Of a stretch of 55,616 nucleotides of DNA, positions 42,130 through 51,285 are shown piece by piece. A program made the translations under genes and the position numbers. Source of the DNA: Thermoplasmata archaeon (lineage in GTDB: Archaea; Thermoplasmatota; Thermoplasmata; UBA10834). Under the pieces are notes generated by a model, which saw nothing but the letters and a program-made list of their open reading frames with translations, was not told the origin of the DNA and did no database searches. The stretch lies in NCBI GenBank assembly GCA_021789945.1, contig JAJYIS010000003.1, positions 1-55,616 of the forward strand. Direction: 5' to 3'. How positions within the stretch are numbered: the stretch's first letter is position 1; each line of letters opens with the position of its first letter.

Positions 42130-43473
42130 CTAGTGTCGCCTTAGCACGATGAACAGCGCCAATGCTACCAGGGCCGCCTCTGAAGAGCCGATGACGAGCC
42201 AGATCACAGAATCCGGGATCGGGTTGCTGGATGCTTGGGTTCCTAACACGGCGATCGTGACGGTGTCGTTATCCGACCTCGCCTCCGCATCCATCACGGT
42301 AAGGGTTATGACATACCTGCCTGGCGTGACGAAATGGAACATCGGCTTCTGGCCAAACATGAGCTCCCACGTTCCATTGTAACGGAACTTCCAGATGTAA
42401 CCCATATCTGCAATGTCACCAACGCTCCCCGAGCCGTTGAACCGGAACCACGTTCCGGAAGAGATAGTCTCGTCAGCTCCCGCCTCGGCCATCGGCAACC
42501 TGCCTCCAGGGCCAGTCACCTGGACTGTGAGTGAGTCCGACCCCAACGGATTCATCCACTCGTCCTTGATTGTCAGAATGACAACATAGGTTCCAGTCTT
42601 GTTGAACGTATAATTGGCGACCATTCCGGACAGAATGACGGGAGAATCGACCACCAACATCCACTCGCAGTACGCTGTCGGCACGTAGACATCCGATGCC
42701 GAGCCGTTGAACGTCACCGCCTCCCCGACTGCCACCGTCTGGTTGGGACCCGCTTCGATCAAGCCGGGCCATGGCATGCTCTCGACGTACACACACATCT
42801 GGTCGGAGGCGTTCAGTCCGCCTGAATCGGTCACGGTCAGGCTGACGACGTATGATCCGATGGTGCTGAAGACATAGCACGCCGTGCACCCCCAGAGTCT
42901 GACGGGAGTCCCGCAGTCCTCAAAGGTCCAGAGGTAGTCGATGATGCCGACATCATCCGAGGACATCGAGCCATCAAACACGATCGACTGGCCAACGGCA
43001 GTGCGACTGTCAGGCCCGGCTTCAACGATCGGAGGGGAGTTGGGGCCGGTCGATGGCAATACGGTAATCGTGACGGAAGTCGTGTTGGACGATCCCCAAC
43101 AGTTCCGGACTGTCAGCCAAACAACGTAGGTCCCCGTCTTGTTGAACATCTCGATGACAATCATGCCGAAGACATCTCTTGTCTCGTTGCTGACAATGTA
43201 GGACCATTCCCAAGATATGACGAAATACTCATCTGTCGAGGCCGATGCGTCAAGGGTGACCTTGTTCCCCACGATGACAGTAGTAGGGTTCGCAGAAGCG
43301 ACTGCCACTGGGGGGGAGTGCTCTGTTGTCTCCTGCGCGACACATCTCGACGGGACCGTGCCAGGGTCTCCTGGGATTCCGGCGATTCCCGGAAGGATGA
43401 ACGAGGACGCCATCATCAGGGCGAGCGAGGCCCTGATTACCCCAGCTGACTCCATGCCTCCGTCGCCCCCCAT
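42130..43473 (-). CDS. exported protein with four PKD domains and C-terminal anchor
   Basis: 447 residues: a signal peptide (SLALMMASSFILPGIAGIPG), four beta-sandwich PKD repeats (starting near VAVASANPTTVIVGNKVTLD, PIVEAGPDSRTAVGQSIVFD, LIEAGPNQTVAVGEAVTFNG and MAEAGADETISSGTWFRFNG), and a final membrane helix SVIWLVIGSSEAALVALALF with a short RRH tail. PKD domains mediate surface binding or spacing. No enzymatic domain is present. Repeat 2 has three Cys (DCGTPVRLWGCTACYV) and may be disulfide-linked. Codon use is slightly more AT-rich than its neighbours. Probably a cell-surface structural or adhesive protein. Confidence 0.82.
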   Translation of the reverse strand: MGGDGGMESAGVIRASLALMMASSFILPGIAGIPGDPGTVPSRCVAQETTEHSPPVAVASANPTTVIVGNKVTLDASASTDEYFVISWEWSYIVSNETRDVFGMIVIEMFNKTGTYVVWLTVRNCWGSSNTTSVTITVLPSTGPNSPPIVEAGPDSRTAVGQSIVFDGSMSSDDVGIIDYLWTFEDCGTPVRLWGCTACYVFSTIGSYVVSLTVTDSGGLNASDQMCVYVESMPWPGLIEAGPNQTVAVGEAVTFNGSASDVYVPTAYCEWMLVVDSPVILSGMVANYTFNKTGTYVVILTIKDEWMNPLGSDSLTVQVTGPGGRLPMAEAGADETISSGTWFRFNGSGSVGDIADMGYIWKFRYNGTWELMFGQKPMFHFVTPGRYVITLTVMDAEARSDNDTVTIAVLGTQASSNPIPDSVIWLVIGSSEAALVALALFIVLRRH

Positions 43474-43623
43474 CGAGAAACATCATTCGCGCGCCTCCTA
43501 AAGAACTTGGTGGACCTGGACGACCGCGAGGGCTCTCCAGCCCGCGTTCCCTGATGTACTGTCAGGCACAGGGTCCGTCCTCTGATCATCGCATCTGACC
43601 TGCGATGTGAGTTGATGAAAATG

Positions 43624-43631
43624 AAATATAC
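43624..43631 (+). promoter_or_regulatory. TATA-like element ahead of the tRNA
   Basis: AAATATAC lies 39-46 bases before the mature tRNA-Ser 5' end, close to the expected distance for a tRNA promoter with a short 5' leader. Confidence 0.45.
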
Positions 43632-43669
43632 TTGGCCCGTAATCCTTGGCCAAACAATCCAGCAGCACT

Positions 43670-43756
43670 GCCGAGGTAGCTAAGCTCGGTTTAAGGCGGT
43701 AGCCTCGAGAGCTACTGGTGCTCGTCACCACGGGAGTTCAAATCTCCCCCTCGGCG
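43670..43756 (+). tRNA. tRNA-Ser(CGA)
   Basis: 87 nucleotides folding as a class II tRNA. The acceptor stem is GCCGAGG/CCTCGGC with discriminator G73, as in serine tRNAs. The D-arm is GCT/GGC, the anticodon stem GTAGC/GCTAC and the anticodon loop CTCGAGA with anticodon CGA (reads UCG). A long variable arm GGTG/CACC and a T-arm GGGAG-TTCAAAT-CTCCC complete it. CCA is not encoded. No intron is seen. Confidence 0.95.
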
Positions 43757-43823
43757 CCTCGTCGTTCTCCCGCTCTTATTTGGCAGAGGTTAATTACGGG
43801 TCGGAGCATTCAACCTCGTTATA

Positions 43824-45050
43824 ATGGCCCCGAAGAAGATGCTGATGATCGTCTGCGACGGCCTCTCGGACAGGCAGGTCAAGCAGTTCGACATGAAGAC
43901 CCCGCTCCAGGCGGCCCGGAAGCCTGCCATGGACGCGCTAGCTAGGCACGGGATAAGCGGTCTCATGGACGTCATCGCCCCGGGGGTGATCCCGGGCAGC
44001 GACACCGCCCACTTGGCGCTCTTCGGGTACGACCCGTACAAGGTCTACACGGGTCGAGGGCCAATCGAGGCCGCGGGCGCCGGCATCCAGCTGAGGCCCG
44101 GCGATGTCGCCTTCAGGTGCAACTTCGCGACCGCGACGAGGGATCTCGTCGTGACGGACAGGCGCGCTGGACGTATCAGGACCGGTACTGCGGACCTCGC
44201 GAAGGCGCTCGATGGCATGAGCATTGAGGGCACATCCGTGATGTTCAAGGAGGGCTCCGAGCACAGGGGGGTCCTCGTGCTGCGAGGAGACGGGCTCGAC
44301 TACAGGGTGACGGATGTCGACCCTCACCAGGACGGCAAGATCCTGGAGTCCAGAGCGATGGTCCCGGAGGCCAAGAAGACAGCCGCCGCCCTGAACGAGT
44401 TCGTGAGGAGGTCGTACGGCGTTCTCTCGGGACATCCCGTGAACATCGAGCGGAAGAAGCAGGGCCTGCCTCCGGCGAACATAATCCTCCCGAGGGGCGC
44501 GGGGAGCACCAAGGACCTCGAGCCGATGTCCCAGAGATACGGCCTGAAGTGCGCGGCCGTCGCGGGCGTCGGGCTGGTCAAGGGCATCTGCCGGATGGTA
44601 GGCATGGACGTTCCGGACATAAAGGGGGCGACCGGCGGGCTCGACACGGACTACAAGGCGAAGGGAGAGGCCGCGATCAAGCTCATCGGGACGAACGACT
44701 TCGTTTTCATGAACATCAAGGCTGGGGACATCGCGAGCCATGACGGCGAATTCGGCATGAAGGTGAGCGTGGTCGAGAACATCGACATGATGCTCGGATA
44801 CGTCCTGAAGGACGCGCCCGAAGACCTCGTGATCGCGCTCACGTGCGACCACTCGACCCCGGTCTCCCTCAAGGACCACAGCGCGGACCCCGTCCCCGTG
44901 ACCATCTCTGGAGGAGGCGCAAGGGTGGACGGCGTCCGGGAATTCGACGAGGTGTCCGCAGCTTCCGGGGCGCTCGGCAGGATGAGGGGAATGGACCTCA
45001 TGCCCACATTGATGGGCATCGCGGACCGCGCGAAGAAGTTCGGGGCCTAG
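43824..45050 (+). CDS. apgM: 2,3-bisphosphoglycerate-independent phosphoglycerate mutase, archaeal
   Basis: 408 residues of the alkaline-phosphatase superfamily. MLMIVCDGLSDRQVKQF holds the first metal-binding Asp, and IPGSDTAHLALFGYDPYKVY contains the nucleophilic Ser (about residue 60). The C-terminal IALTCDHSTPVSLKDHSADP gives the D-H-S-T-P metal ligands. The GDGLDYRVTDVDPHQDGKIL segment is typical of ApgM. It interconverts 3- and 2-phosphoglycerate. The TATA-like TTAATTAC lies about 27-35 bases before the ATG, so the mRNA is probably leaderless. Confidence 0.95.
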   Translation: MAPKKMLMIVCDGLSDRQVKQFDMKTPLQAARKPAMDALARHGISGLMDVIAPGVIPGSDTAHLALFGYDPYKVYTGRGPIEAAGAGIQLRPGDVAFRCNFATATRDLVVTDRRAGRIRTGTADLAKALDGMSIEGTSVMFKEGSEHRGVLVLRGDGLDYRVTDVDPHQDGKILESRAMVPEAKKTAAALNEFVRRSYGVLSGHPVNIERKKQGLPPANIILPRGAGSTKDLEPMSQRYGLKCAAVAGVGLVKGICRMVGMDVPDIKGATGGLDTDYKAKGEAAIKLIGTNDFVFMNIKAGDIASHDGEFGMKVSVVENIDMMLGYVLKDAPEDLVIALTCDHSTPVSLKDHSADPVPVTISGGGARVDGVREFDEVSAASGALGRMRGMDLMPTLMGIADRAKKFGA

Positions 45051-45065
45051 ACTCGAGTCGACCCT

Positions 45066-45344
45066 TCAGGCCGCTAGCGACTCGTTTATCATGTCTTCCT
45101 GGACATGTCCAATGATCCTTATGTCCGCCTTCTTGACCCCTGAGAGCTCCAGGACCCTGCGCTTGATGTTCATTGCCAAGTGGATGCCCAGCGGGCAGAA
45201 CGGGGAGGTCGGCCTGAAGGTGAGGCTGACCGTGTCCTTCGAGACCTTGAGCTCGGAGATGAGCCCCATGTCGTAGACGCTCACGTTGCTGTGTGGATCT
45301 ATTATCTCCTTCAGCGCTGAAATGACCTCTTGTTCGCTCGGCAT
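45066..45344 (-). CDS. MIP18/DUF59 family Fe-S assembly protein (SufT/PaaD-like)
   Basis: 92 residues from ATG 45344 with an AGGAGAT ribosome site 6 bases upstream. VISALKEIIDPHSNVSVYDM then GLISELKVSKDTVSLTFRPT and SPFCPLGIHLAM is the DUF59 core, with the conserved Cys (SPFCP) that binds or transfers Fe-S clusters in this family. It may help maturation of the Fe-S enzymes in the window (NadA, Kor, radical SAM proteins). It is convergent with apgM. The track start at 45380 adds 12 residues without support. Confidence 0.82.
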   Translation of the reverse strand: MPSEQEVISALKEIIDPHSNVSVYDMGLISELKVSKDTVSLTFRPTSPFCPLGIHLAMNIKRRVLELSGVKKADIRIIGHVQEDMINESLAA

Positions 45345-45456
45345 CTGCAGATCTCCTCTCTCTGTCCCCTCTTGTCCCAAGTGTCATCAAACACAGCTCT
45401 TGGTATGAATCTAGCGACTGATTCGGACGGTATCCAAGCCAGCTCTGACCCGGCCC

Positions 45457-46098
45457 TCATACTCCCTGCCTCTGTTTCTTGAAGTAGTCGAGGACGATCT
45501 TCCTCTGGCCCTTCCTGAGTATCTCGGACAGCGTCGAGGGCGAGACGTCGAACATCTTCGCCAGGTCCCTCAGGCTTATCCGCTTCGGGTAGTCGAAGTA
45601 GCCCCTCTCGAAGGCCACATGCGTGATCTTGTCCTGCCTGTCCGTGAGGGTCTCCTTGTCGTCGATCTTGGTGAGCTTCACGAGTTCGGTCTCGACCCCC
45701 TTGCTCTTCAGGTGGTCGAAGATGCCCTTCAGGACTTCCTTGTCGGACAACACCAGCGTCCACTCGACCTTGCCGTTCCCCTTCGTCTCGGCAGATATCA
45801 GGAAGACGTCAGCGTCCGTGAGGATTCTGCAGATCTCGCATCGCGAGGTGGTCACTGAACCGAAGACCTTCCCCTTGTTGGTGGTCGTGGCATCGACGTT
45901 GGAGACCAGCGGGTTCTTCTTGATGTCCTTGAGGACCTCTTCCATGACATCCTCAGGGCCGGCGATCTCCACGAGGTCCTTGACGCCTTTCTCGGAGTAT
46001 GGGATCCGCTCGATGACCTTGATCGTTACAGGATGCTTTTCTGGAATCTCGCTCATCCAATTCTGCGGGATCTTGAGCGAGATTACTGCTTCCATCAT
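45457..46098 (-). CDS. Bat-type HTH transcriptional regulator (HTH-10 family)
   Basis: 213 residues. The C-terminal 60 residues (ETLTDRQDKITHVAFERGYF then DYPKRISLRDLAKMFDVSPS and TLSEILRKGQRKIV) are the bacterioopsin-activator-type HTH found in haloarchaea and related lineages. The N-terminal 140 residues are a ligand- or metal-sensing part with the paired cysteines CEIC (about residue 87). A perfect TATAC-C-GTATA palindrome overlaps its own promoter (46142-46152), suggesting autoregulation. Confidence 0.8.
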   Translation of the reverse strand: MMEAVISLKIPQNWMSEIPEKHPVTIKVIERIPYSEKGVKDLVEIAGPEDVMEEVLKDIKKNPLVSNVDATTTNKGKVFGSVTTSRCEICRILTDADVFLISAETKGNGKVEWTLVLSDKEVLKGIFDHLKSKGVETELVKLTKIDDKETLTDRQDKITHVAFERGYFDYPKRISLRDLAKMFDVSPSTLSEILRKGQRKIVLDYFKKQRQGV

Positions 46099-46141
46099 AT
46101 GGATTCGCCCCGGGACGAATTGACCAGTTGCTGAGAAGGGG

Positions 46142-46152
46142 TATACCGTATA
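46142..46152 (-). promoter_or_regulatory. palindrome overlapping the Bat-type regulator promoter
   Basis: TATAC-C-GTATA is a perfect 11-bp palindrome 44-54 bases upstream of the regulator ATG, next to the TATA-like TGATATACG on this strand. Binding by the regulator is a plausible inference. Confidence 0.4.
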
Positions 46153-46256
46153 TCAATATTGAGGTCTCGGGGTCCCTGCGTTCCCAGACCGCGTGGCACT
46201 TTCGCTCTGCCAACGAATCTCCTTATTAATGCAGTCGCAGATGACAATGGCCAAGG

Positions 46257-47570
46257 ATGGAGCTTTCTCAGTTCAGCCGCTCAGCCACGATGCTTGATTC
46301 GCCCGCGCTCTTCGACGAGATACTCTCGCTCGAGGACATCTCCAGGACTTCCTCTCGATGCGTGTACTGCAAGGGCTCGAAGATGCTCTGCGGGAAGGAG
46401 CGATGCTCGGTCATAGCCAGGTTCTACTCGACCTCCAGGGCCAGGGAGAGGATAGACCGGCTGAGCCTGGACGGCGCCTCTCCTCCCAGCGTGTTCGTGG
46501 GGAGGTTCGGGTACCCGAGCGTCTCCGTCGGTCCGATGATCCCCCCGTACCACGGCGACACCTCTCTGATGGATACCCCTGAGCGGTGGGTCGGCCTCGG
46601 AATCGACGACATAATCGACTTCAGGTCGAACCTCGTTCGGGGCATGCACAGCGTGGACATCCACGATGTGGACAACTCTAACAAGCTGATCGTCAAGACC
46701 AGAGAGCTCGCCCTCGCGAGGAACCCACCTGAGGCCGTGGCCGAGTTCAAGAAGAAGCCCGCAGGCAGGCTGACCGTGGACGACGACGTGCAGCCGTTCG
46801 GGCCATCCGCGCCGCTGGTCAAGTTCGACCTTTCGAACTTCAGGTTCGACCAGCGACTGGAGAAGGCCTTTTACGACACCGATCTCAAGGCCAGGGAAGC
46901 GCTGGTCTCACTCTACAAGGACGGCTCGCTCCTCTCCCAGATACAACGGGCGTTCAGCGTTGGCGCGTTCGGCGTCGGCAAGAGGAGGAAGTTCGTCCCC
47001 ACCAGGTGGAGCATAACCGCGGTCGACTCGAACCTCGGGCTCCACCTGCTCGAGACCACGAAGACCTTCCCGACCATCAACGAGTACCGGATCTACGAGG
47101 CCAATCATCTGGACAACAGGTGGGCGATTCTGATGATGCCTTCTTCCTGGAGGTACGAGCTGATCGAGGCATGGTACCCGAACACGGCCTGGAACCCTCA
47201 CAGCGACAGGATTGCCATCATGTCGGACCACGAGTTCTTCGACGGCCGGAAGGACTATGCCAGCATCGGAGGCTGCTACTACGCCGCTCGGCTGGCCGTG
47301 AACGAGCTCATGCAGAAGGAGCGCAGGCAGGCCGGAGTGTCGATCCTTCGGGAGGCCCATCCTGGGTACATACTTCCGGTGGGCGTGTGGAACGTCCGCG
47401 AGAACGTCCGCGCTGCGCTGAGGACTGAGCCAAGGAGGTTCCTCACGATGAAGGATGCGCTGACCCATGTGTCGACCATCATGGACATCCCCGTCTCGAG
47501 ATGGATCAGGAACAGCGCCATCCTCAAGGACGCCCTCTATCAGAGGCGCGTGGACGACGCATGGAGCTGA
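46257..47570 (+). CDS. nreA: archaeal DNA repair protein NreA
   Basis: 437 residues. A zinc-binding N-terminus (CVYCKGSKMLCGKERC), PPSVFVGRFGYPSVSVGPM with the highly conserved NreA block, and the central WSITAVDSNLGLHLLE are clear. Haloarchaeal NreA helps survive DNA damage and contacts PCNA through a C-terminal PIP box (Q-x2-L-x2-F-F). Here the chain ends RRVDDAWS and no such motif is visible. TATA element CTTATTAATG lies about 26-35 bases before ATG 46257. A radical SAM gene follows almost at once. Confidence 0.9.
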   Translation: MELSQFSRSATMLDSPALFDEILSLEDISRTSSRCVYCKGSKMLCGKERCSVIARFYSTSRARERIDRLSLDGASPPSVFVGRFGYPSVSVGPMIPPYHGDTSLMDTPERWVGLGIDDIIDFRSNLVRGMHSVDIHDVDNSNKLIVKTRELALARNPPEAVAEFKKKPAGRLTVDDDVQPFGPSAPLVKFDLSNFRFDQRLEKAFYDTDLKAREALVSLYKDGSLLSQIQRAFSVGAFGVGKRRKFVPTRWSITAVDSNLGLHLLETTKTFPTINEYRIYEANHLDNRWAILMMPSSWRYELIEAWYPNTAWNPHSDRIAIMSDHEFFDGRKDYASIGGCYYAARLAVNELMQKERRQAGVSILREAHPGYILPVGVWNVRENVRAALRTEPRRFLTMKDALTHVSTIMDIPVSRWIRNSAILKDALYQRRVDDAWS

Positions 47571-47574
47571 GCTC

Positions 47575-48366
47575 TTGCCGGTGAGATTGGTAGAGTGCAG
47601 CTCAGCGCTGTCGAGGTCTCGCCTTCCAGGCCTCGACTGGGCCCTCAACCCGTATCGAGGCTGTTCCCACGGCTGCGCCTACTGCTATGCCCAAGACGTC
47701 ACGCGGTTCGACACGAGCGTCCCCTGGGGGCAATCGGTCGAGGTGAAGGTGAACATCGTCCAGAGGCTGAAGAAGGAGCTGGACAAGGGCATCGAGGGGG
47801 TCGTCGGCGTAGGCACGGTGACGGACCCATACCAGCCGCTCGAGAGGAAGTACGAGCTGACCAGAGGCTGCCTCACCCTCATGAAGCGGCACGGCGTCCG
47901 GGCCAGCATCCTGACGAAGTCCTCACTGGTCCTCAGGGACCTCGATGTCCTCAGGTCGTGGCCGCACGTCGAGGTCGGGATCAGCGTATCGAGCCTGGAC
48001 GATTCTGTCGCTGGCCTCGTCGAGCCCGGCGCGAGCCCGCCGAGAGATAGGATGGACGCTTTGTCCGAGCTCGGAAGGAACGGGGTGAGCGCGTACCTGA
48101 TGGTCGCGCCCGTGATCCCCTCGGTCTCGGACGCGGACGAGAGCCTGAGACTCCTCGTGCGTGAGGCGTCCAAGGCGCGGGTGCGCTACGTCATGTGGGA
48201 CATGTACAACCCCAAGCCGCTCGCGTCCGCTAGGCTGAATGCGCGCCTATCAGCCATTGACGTTCACCCGACCTCGCGCGGTCCCGAGGAGCCCGTCAAT
48301 CGGGTCAGGAGGACGCTCGAGAAGGCCTGCTCGGCAGAGGGATTGAGGTTGGTCGACGCGTTCTGA
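47575..48366 (+). CDS. radical SAM protein, spore photoproduct lyase-like
   Basis: 263 residues from TTG 47575 (GTG 47581 is the alternative; the ORF-track start runs through nreA). The motif LNPYRGCSHGCAYCYAQDVT carries C-x3-C-x2-C for the 4Fe-4S/SAM site. The context N-P-Y-x-G-C-x-H-x-C-x-Y-C-Y-A is typical of SplB-like and related radical SAM proteins. The C-terminal half has the TIM-barrel strands VRASILTKSSLVLRDLDVLR and ISVSSLDDSVAGLVEPGASP. It lies 4-10 bases after nreA, so a DNA repair role is likely but unproven; a different nucleic-acid modification is possible. Confidence 0.82.
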   Translation: MPVRLVECSSALSRSRLPGLDWALNPYRGCSHGCAYCYAQDVTRFDTSVPWGQSVEVKVNIVQRLKKELDKGIEGVVGVGTVTDPYQPLERKYELTRGCLTLMKRHGVRASILTKSSLVLRDLDVLRSWPHVEVGISVSSLDDSVAGLVEPGASPPRDRMDALSELGRNGVSAYLMVAPVIPSVSDADESLRLLVREASKARVRYVMWDMYNPKPLASARLNARLSAIDVHPTSRGPEEPVNRVRRTLEKACSAEGLRLVDAF

Positions 48367-48399
48367 GCCGAATGAGATATCCAGATGGCACGAAGATCG

Positions 48400-48438
48400 A
48401 GGACATTGTCCTGCACAATGGTTATATAGAAGTTCTAT
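48400..48438 (+). promoter_or_regulatory. thermosome promoter with two palindromes
   Basis: TATA box TTATATAG lies at 48422-48429. Palindrome 1, AGGACA-T-TGTCCT, spans 48400-48412. Palindrome 2, ATAGAA-G-TTCTAT, spans 48426-48438 and overlaps the 3' edge of the TATA box. Both are perfect 6+1+6 elements with centres 26 bp apart. Palindrome 2 contains GAAnTTC, reminiscent of heat-shock elements. Confidence 0.6.
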
Positions 48439-48465
48439 CATACTCGGCGCAGGTGAAGTGATTCT

Positions 48466-50115
48466 ATGTTGGGAGGCCAACCCGTTATTGTGCTCAAGGA
48501 AGGAACGGAATCCACCAAGGGCAAGACCGCTCACGACAACAACATCGCGGCGGCCAAGGCAGTGGCGGATGCCGTGCGCAGCACCCTGGGTCCGAAGGGC
48601 ATGGACAAGATGCTAGTGGACAGCATGGGCGACATCGTCATCACGAATGACGGCGCAACGATCTTGAAGGAACTGGATATCGAACACCCCGCGGCGAAGA
48701 TGGTCGTCGAGGTCTCGAAGACGCAGGACAACGAGTGCGGCGACGGCACGACGAGCGCGGTCGTCATCGCCGGCGAGCTGTTGAAGAAGTCCGAGGCGCT
48801 GATCGAGCAGAACGTCCATCCGACTGTGATCTCGAACGGATTCCGGCTCGCGGCCAACGAGGCCGTGAAGATCCTGAGGGGCATAGGTATAGAGGTGTCT
48901 CCGACCGACAAGAAGTCCCTCCGGCTCATCGCCATGACCGCGATGACTGGGAAGGGCGTCGGCGGGGAGCGCAACTCGCTCTCCGACATCGCTGTCGAGG
49001 CCGTGTCCTCGATAGCCGAGAAGGTGGACGGCAAGTGGGTGGCGGACATCGACAACATCCAGGTTGAGAAGAAGCACGGCGGCGCTGTCTCTGACACGAA
49101 GCTGATCAAGGGCCTCGTCCTCGACAAGGAGCGCGCTCACCCGAGGATGCCGAGGCTGCTGAAGGGCGCGAAGATCGCGCTGGTCGACTCGGCGCTCGAG
49201 ATCAAGAAGACCGAGGTCGAGGCGAAGATCCAGATCCGCGACCCGACCCAAATGCAGATGTTCCTGGACGAGGAGGAGAAGGCTCTCAGGACGATGGTCG
49301 AGAAGGTCAAGGCATCGGGCGCGAATGTGCTCATCTGCGAGAAGGGCATCGACGACCTGGCGCAGCACTATCTGGCCAAGGAAGGCATCTACGCCGTCAG
49401 GCGCGTGAAGAGGTCGGACATGGAGAAGCTCGCGAAGGCTACGGGAGGCAAGATTATTGCCAACCTCGACGACCTGAAGGCTTCCGAGCTCGGAGCCGCC
49501 GAGCAGGTCGAGGAGCTCAAGATATCCGACTCCGACATGACCTTCATAACCGGATGCAAGAACCCGAAGGCGGTGTCAATATTGATCAGGGGCGGCACCG
49601 AGCATGTCGTCGACGAGGTCGAGAGGGGCCTGCACGACGCGCTCAAGGTGGTCGCGGTCGCAATCGAAGATGGAATCGCAGTGCCGGGCGGAGGCGCGCC
49701 CGAGATCGAGGTCGCCCTGAAGCTCAGGGACTATGGTCAGAGCGTCGGCGGCCGGGAGCAGCTGGCAATCGAGGCCTTCGCAGAGGCCCTCGAGGTCATC
49801 CCTTGGACACTCGCGGAGAACGCGGGCATGGACTCGATCGACATAATGATCGAGCTCAAGAACGCCCACATGAAGAAGTCCGGGAAGAACGCCGGCGTCG
49901 ATGTCGAGAACAACAAGGTCTCCGACATGGTGAGCGCGAAGGTCATCGAGCCCCTGAGGGTCAAGACCCAGGCGATCCAGTCGGCGACCGAAGTGGCATC
50001 CATGATCCTGAGGATCGACGACGTCATCGCGTCCAAGAGGTCCGCCGCGCCAGAAGGCCCGCCACCCGGAGCAGGCATGGGCGGCATGGGCGGAATGCCC
50101 CCGGGCATGATGTGA
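48466..50115 (+). CDS. thsA: thermosome subunit (group II chaperonin)
   Basis: 549 residues. [20 protein letters not shown] at the N-terminus, [40 protein letters not shown] with the ATP-binding G-D-G-T-T, and [13 protein letters not shown] are chaperonin hallmarks. The C-terminus is a glycine/methionine repeat ([14 protein letters not shown]) as in many archaeal thermosomes. It forms a double-ring folding chamber. A GGTGA ribosome site lies 9 bases before the ATG. Only one subunit is present in the window; others may lie elsewhere. Downstream is a strong terminator-like hairpin. Confidence 0.96.
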   Translation: MLGGQPVIVLKEGTESTKGKTAHDNNIAAAKAVADAVRSTLGPKGMDKMLVDSMGDIVITNDGATILKELDIEHPAAKMVVEVSKTQDNECGDGTTSAVVIAGELLKKSEALIEQNVHPTVISNGFRLAANEAVKILRGIGIEVSPTDKKSLRLIAMTAMTGKGVGGERNSLSDIAVEAVSSIAEKVDGKWVADIDNIQVEKKHGGAVSDTKLIKGLVLDKERAHPRMPRLLKGAKIALVDSALEIKKTEVEAKIQIRDPTQMQMFLDEEEKALRTMVEKVKASGANVLICEKGIDDLAQHYLAKEGIYAVRRVKRSDMEKLAKATGGKIIANLDDLKASELGAAEQVEELKISDSDMTFITGCKNPKAVSILIRGGTEHVVDEVERGLHDALKVVAVAIEDGIAVPGGGAPEIEVALKLRDYGQSVGGREQLAIEAFAEALEVIPWTLAENAGMDSIDIMIELKNAHMKKSGKNAGVDVENNKVSDMVSAKVIEPLRVKTQAIQSATEVASMILRIDDVIASKRSAAPEGPPPGAGMGGMGGMPPGMM

Positions 50116-50132
50116 GGATAATCAAACACCTT

Positions 50133-50167
50133 GGAGGCCCCGCGCCTCCATTATCGTCCTTTTTTTT
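50133..50167 (+). terminator. hairpin plus T-tract after the thermosome gene
   Basis: GGAGGC-CCCGC-GCCTCC (6-bp stem) is followed 10 bases later by eight T residues (50160-50167). The T-tract is a normal archaeal termination signal; the hairpin just ahead resembles bacterial intrinsic terminators. Confidence 0.65.
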
Positions 50168-50242
50168 CGCACTTTTGTGAAGCTAGCGCACGCTCGTCAT
50201 CGTCGTGAAAATGCACCATTTGTGGTCGGGCGGCCTTCTAGC

Positions 50243-50524
50243 TCATCTCTGATCTAGTATCTTGATGAGGTGGAACCCGAACTTCGTCTTGACGGGCCCG
50301 ACCACATTGCCCTTCTCTCCCTCGAACGCGGCCTTCTCGAACTCCTGGACCATCTGGCCTTTGCCGAACCAACCGAGGTCTCCGCCCTGCTTTCCGGACG
50401 GACAATCTGAGTGCTTCTTTGCGAGGTCTGCGAAGCTCACTCCAGCGTTCAACTTCGTGAGCAGATCCTTCGCCTGGTCTTCCGACTTCACAAGAATGTG
50501 CGCTGCGTGGACTTGCTTTGGCAT
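50243..50524 (-). CDS. parvulin-type peptidyl-prolyl cis-trans isomerase
   Basis: 93 residues: VHAAHILVKSEDQAKDLLTK, NAGVSFADLAKKHSDCPSGK, QGGDLGWFGKGQMVQEFEKA and VGPVKTKFGFHLIKILDQR. This is a complete single-domain rotamase (PpiC/Par10 type) with the two active His positions (HIL and FHLI) and the Cys in SDCPSG. It speeds proline isomerisation in the cytoplasm; no signal peptide is present. GATTTTAAC about 25-30 bases upstream is its TATA box. It converges on the thermosome gene, another folding factor. Confidence 0.93.
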   Translation of the reverse strand: MPKQVHAAHILVKSEDQAKDLLTKLNAGVSFADLAKKHSDCPSGKQGGDLGWFGKGQMVQEFEKAAFEGEKGNVVGPVKTKFGFHLIKILDQR

Positions 50525-51266
50525 ATGGCCTCGATAGGTCGCGTACGGGTTAAAATCTTCTGCATGGCGTGTCGTCTCGATTTTTCGTACTTTTTCCGGC
50601 GCGCGTCTGCATGTATGGCTGCCTTTCTGGATGTATTCCCAAGTGCCCTTGAACGCTGGATTTCACTAGCGCGGGCGGGTCAAATCTCCTCTTGATCTCG
50701 TTGCTCAATGCCCTCGATTCTGCAGTTAAATCCCCCTCAATTCTGCTGTGATTCTGTGCGTTTGATTTGGTCCGATTTTGCACCATAAGTCGGTGATTCC
50801 CAAGCGTGTACAGCATAGAGCTATATTCTTTGATGTATTATAGTTTCTAAGATTACTAGGTTGATATGGGCGCTATACATTCGTTCCCACGAGAAGAGAC
50901 CTGGCAGGATTCCCAGTCTGCGCCCAGACTGAGACTGTGGCTATCGCTCTTGCGTGCAGCCTAATGTGGCCAGTAGGGTCGTCCAGATGTTAACTAGATG
51001 GTCTTCAGAGGGCGTTCCAGATCTCATAGAACTGCGGATCTGAGCCTGGTCGCATCTGGGTCGGGGATGACGGAGCGCACGAGAAGCTGAAGGGCACGTA
51101 TGCGGAGTCTGCCACGTTATAGCATGACAAGGAACCCCACCGTGATATAACTTAGCACGCTGTCGGCTGCTGTCGGACGACATTATCGAATAATGATTCA
51201 ATAAGTGACTAGGTATCTAATGCGCATAAATTAGTATAGCTAATAAGTATAATGAATGCTGGTGTC

Positions 51267-51285
51267 TTGCCCCCGTAGGGGGCAA
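51267..51285. repeat. 8-bp stem hairpin in the island
   Basis: TTGCCCCC-GTA-GGGGGCAA is perfectly paired. It stands out in an AT-rich stretch and lies about 320 bases ahead of the recombinase gene. It could be a recombinase binding site or part of an unannotated RNA. Confidence 0.55.
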
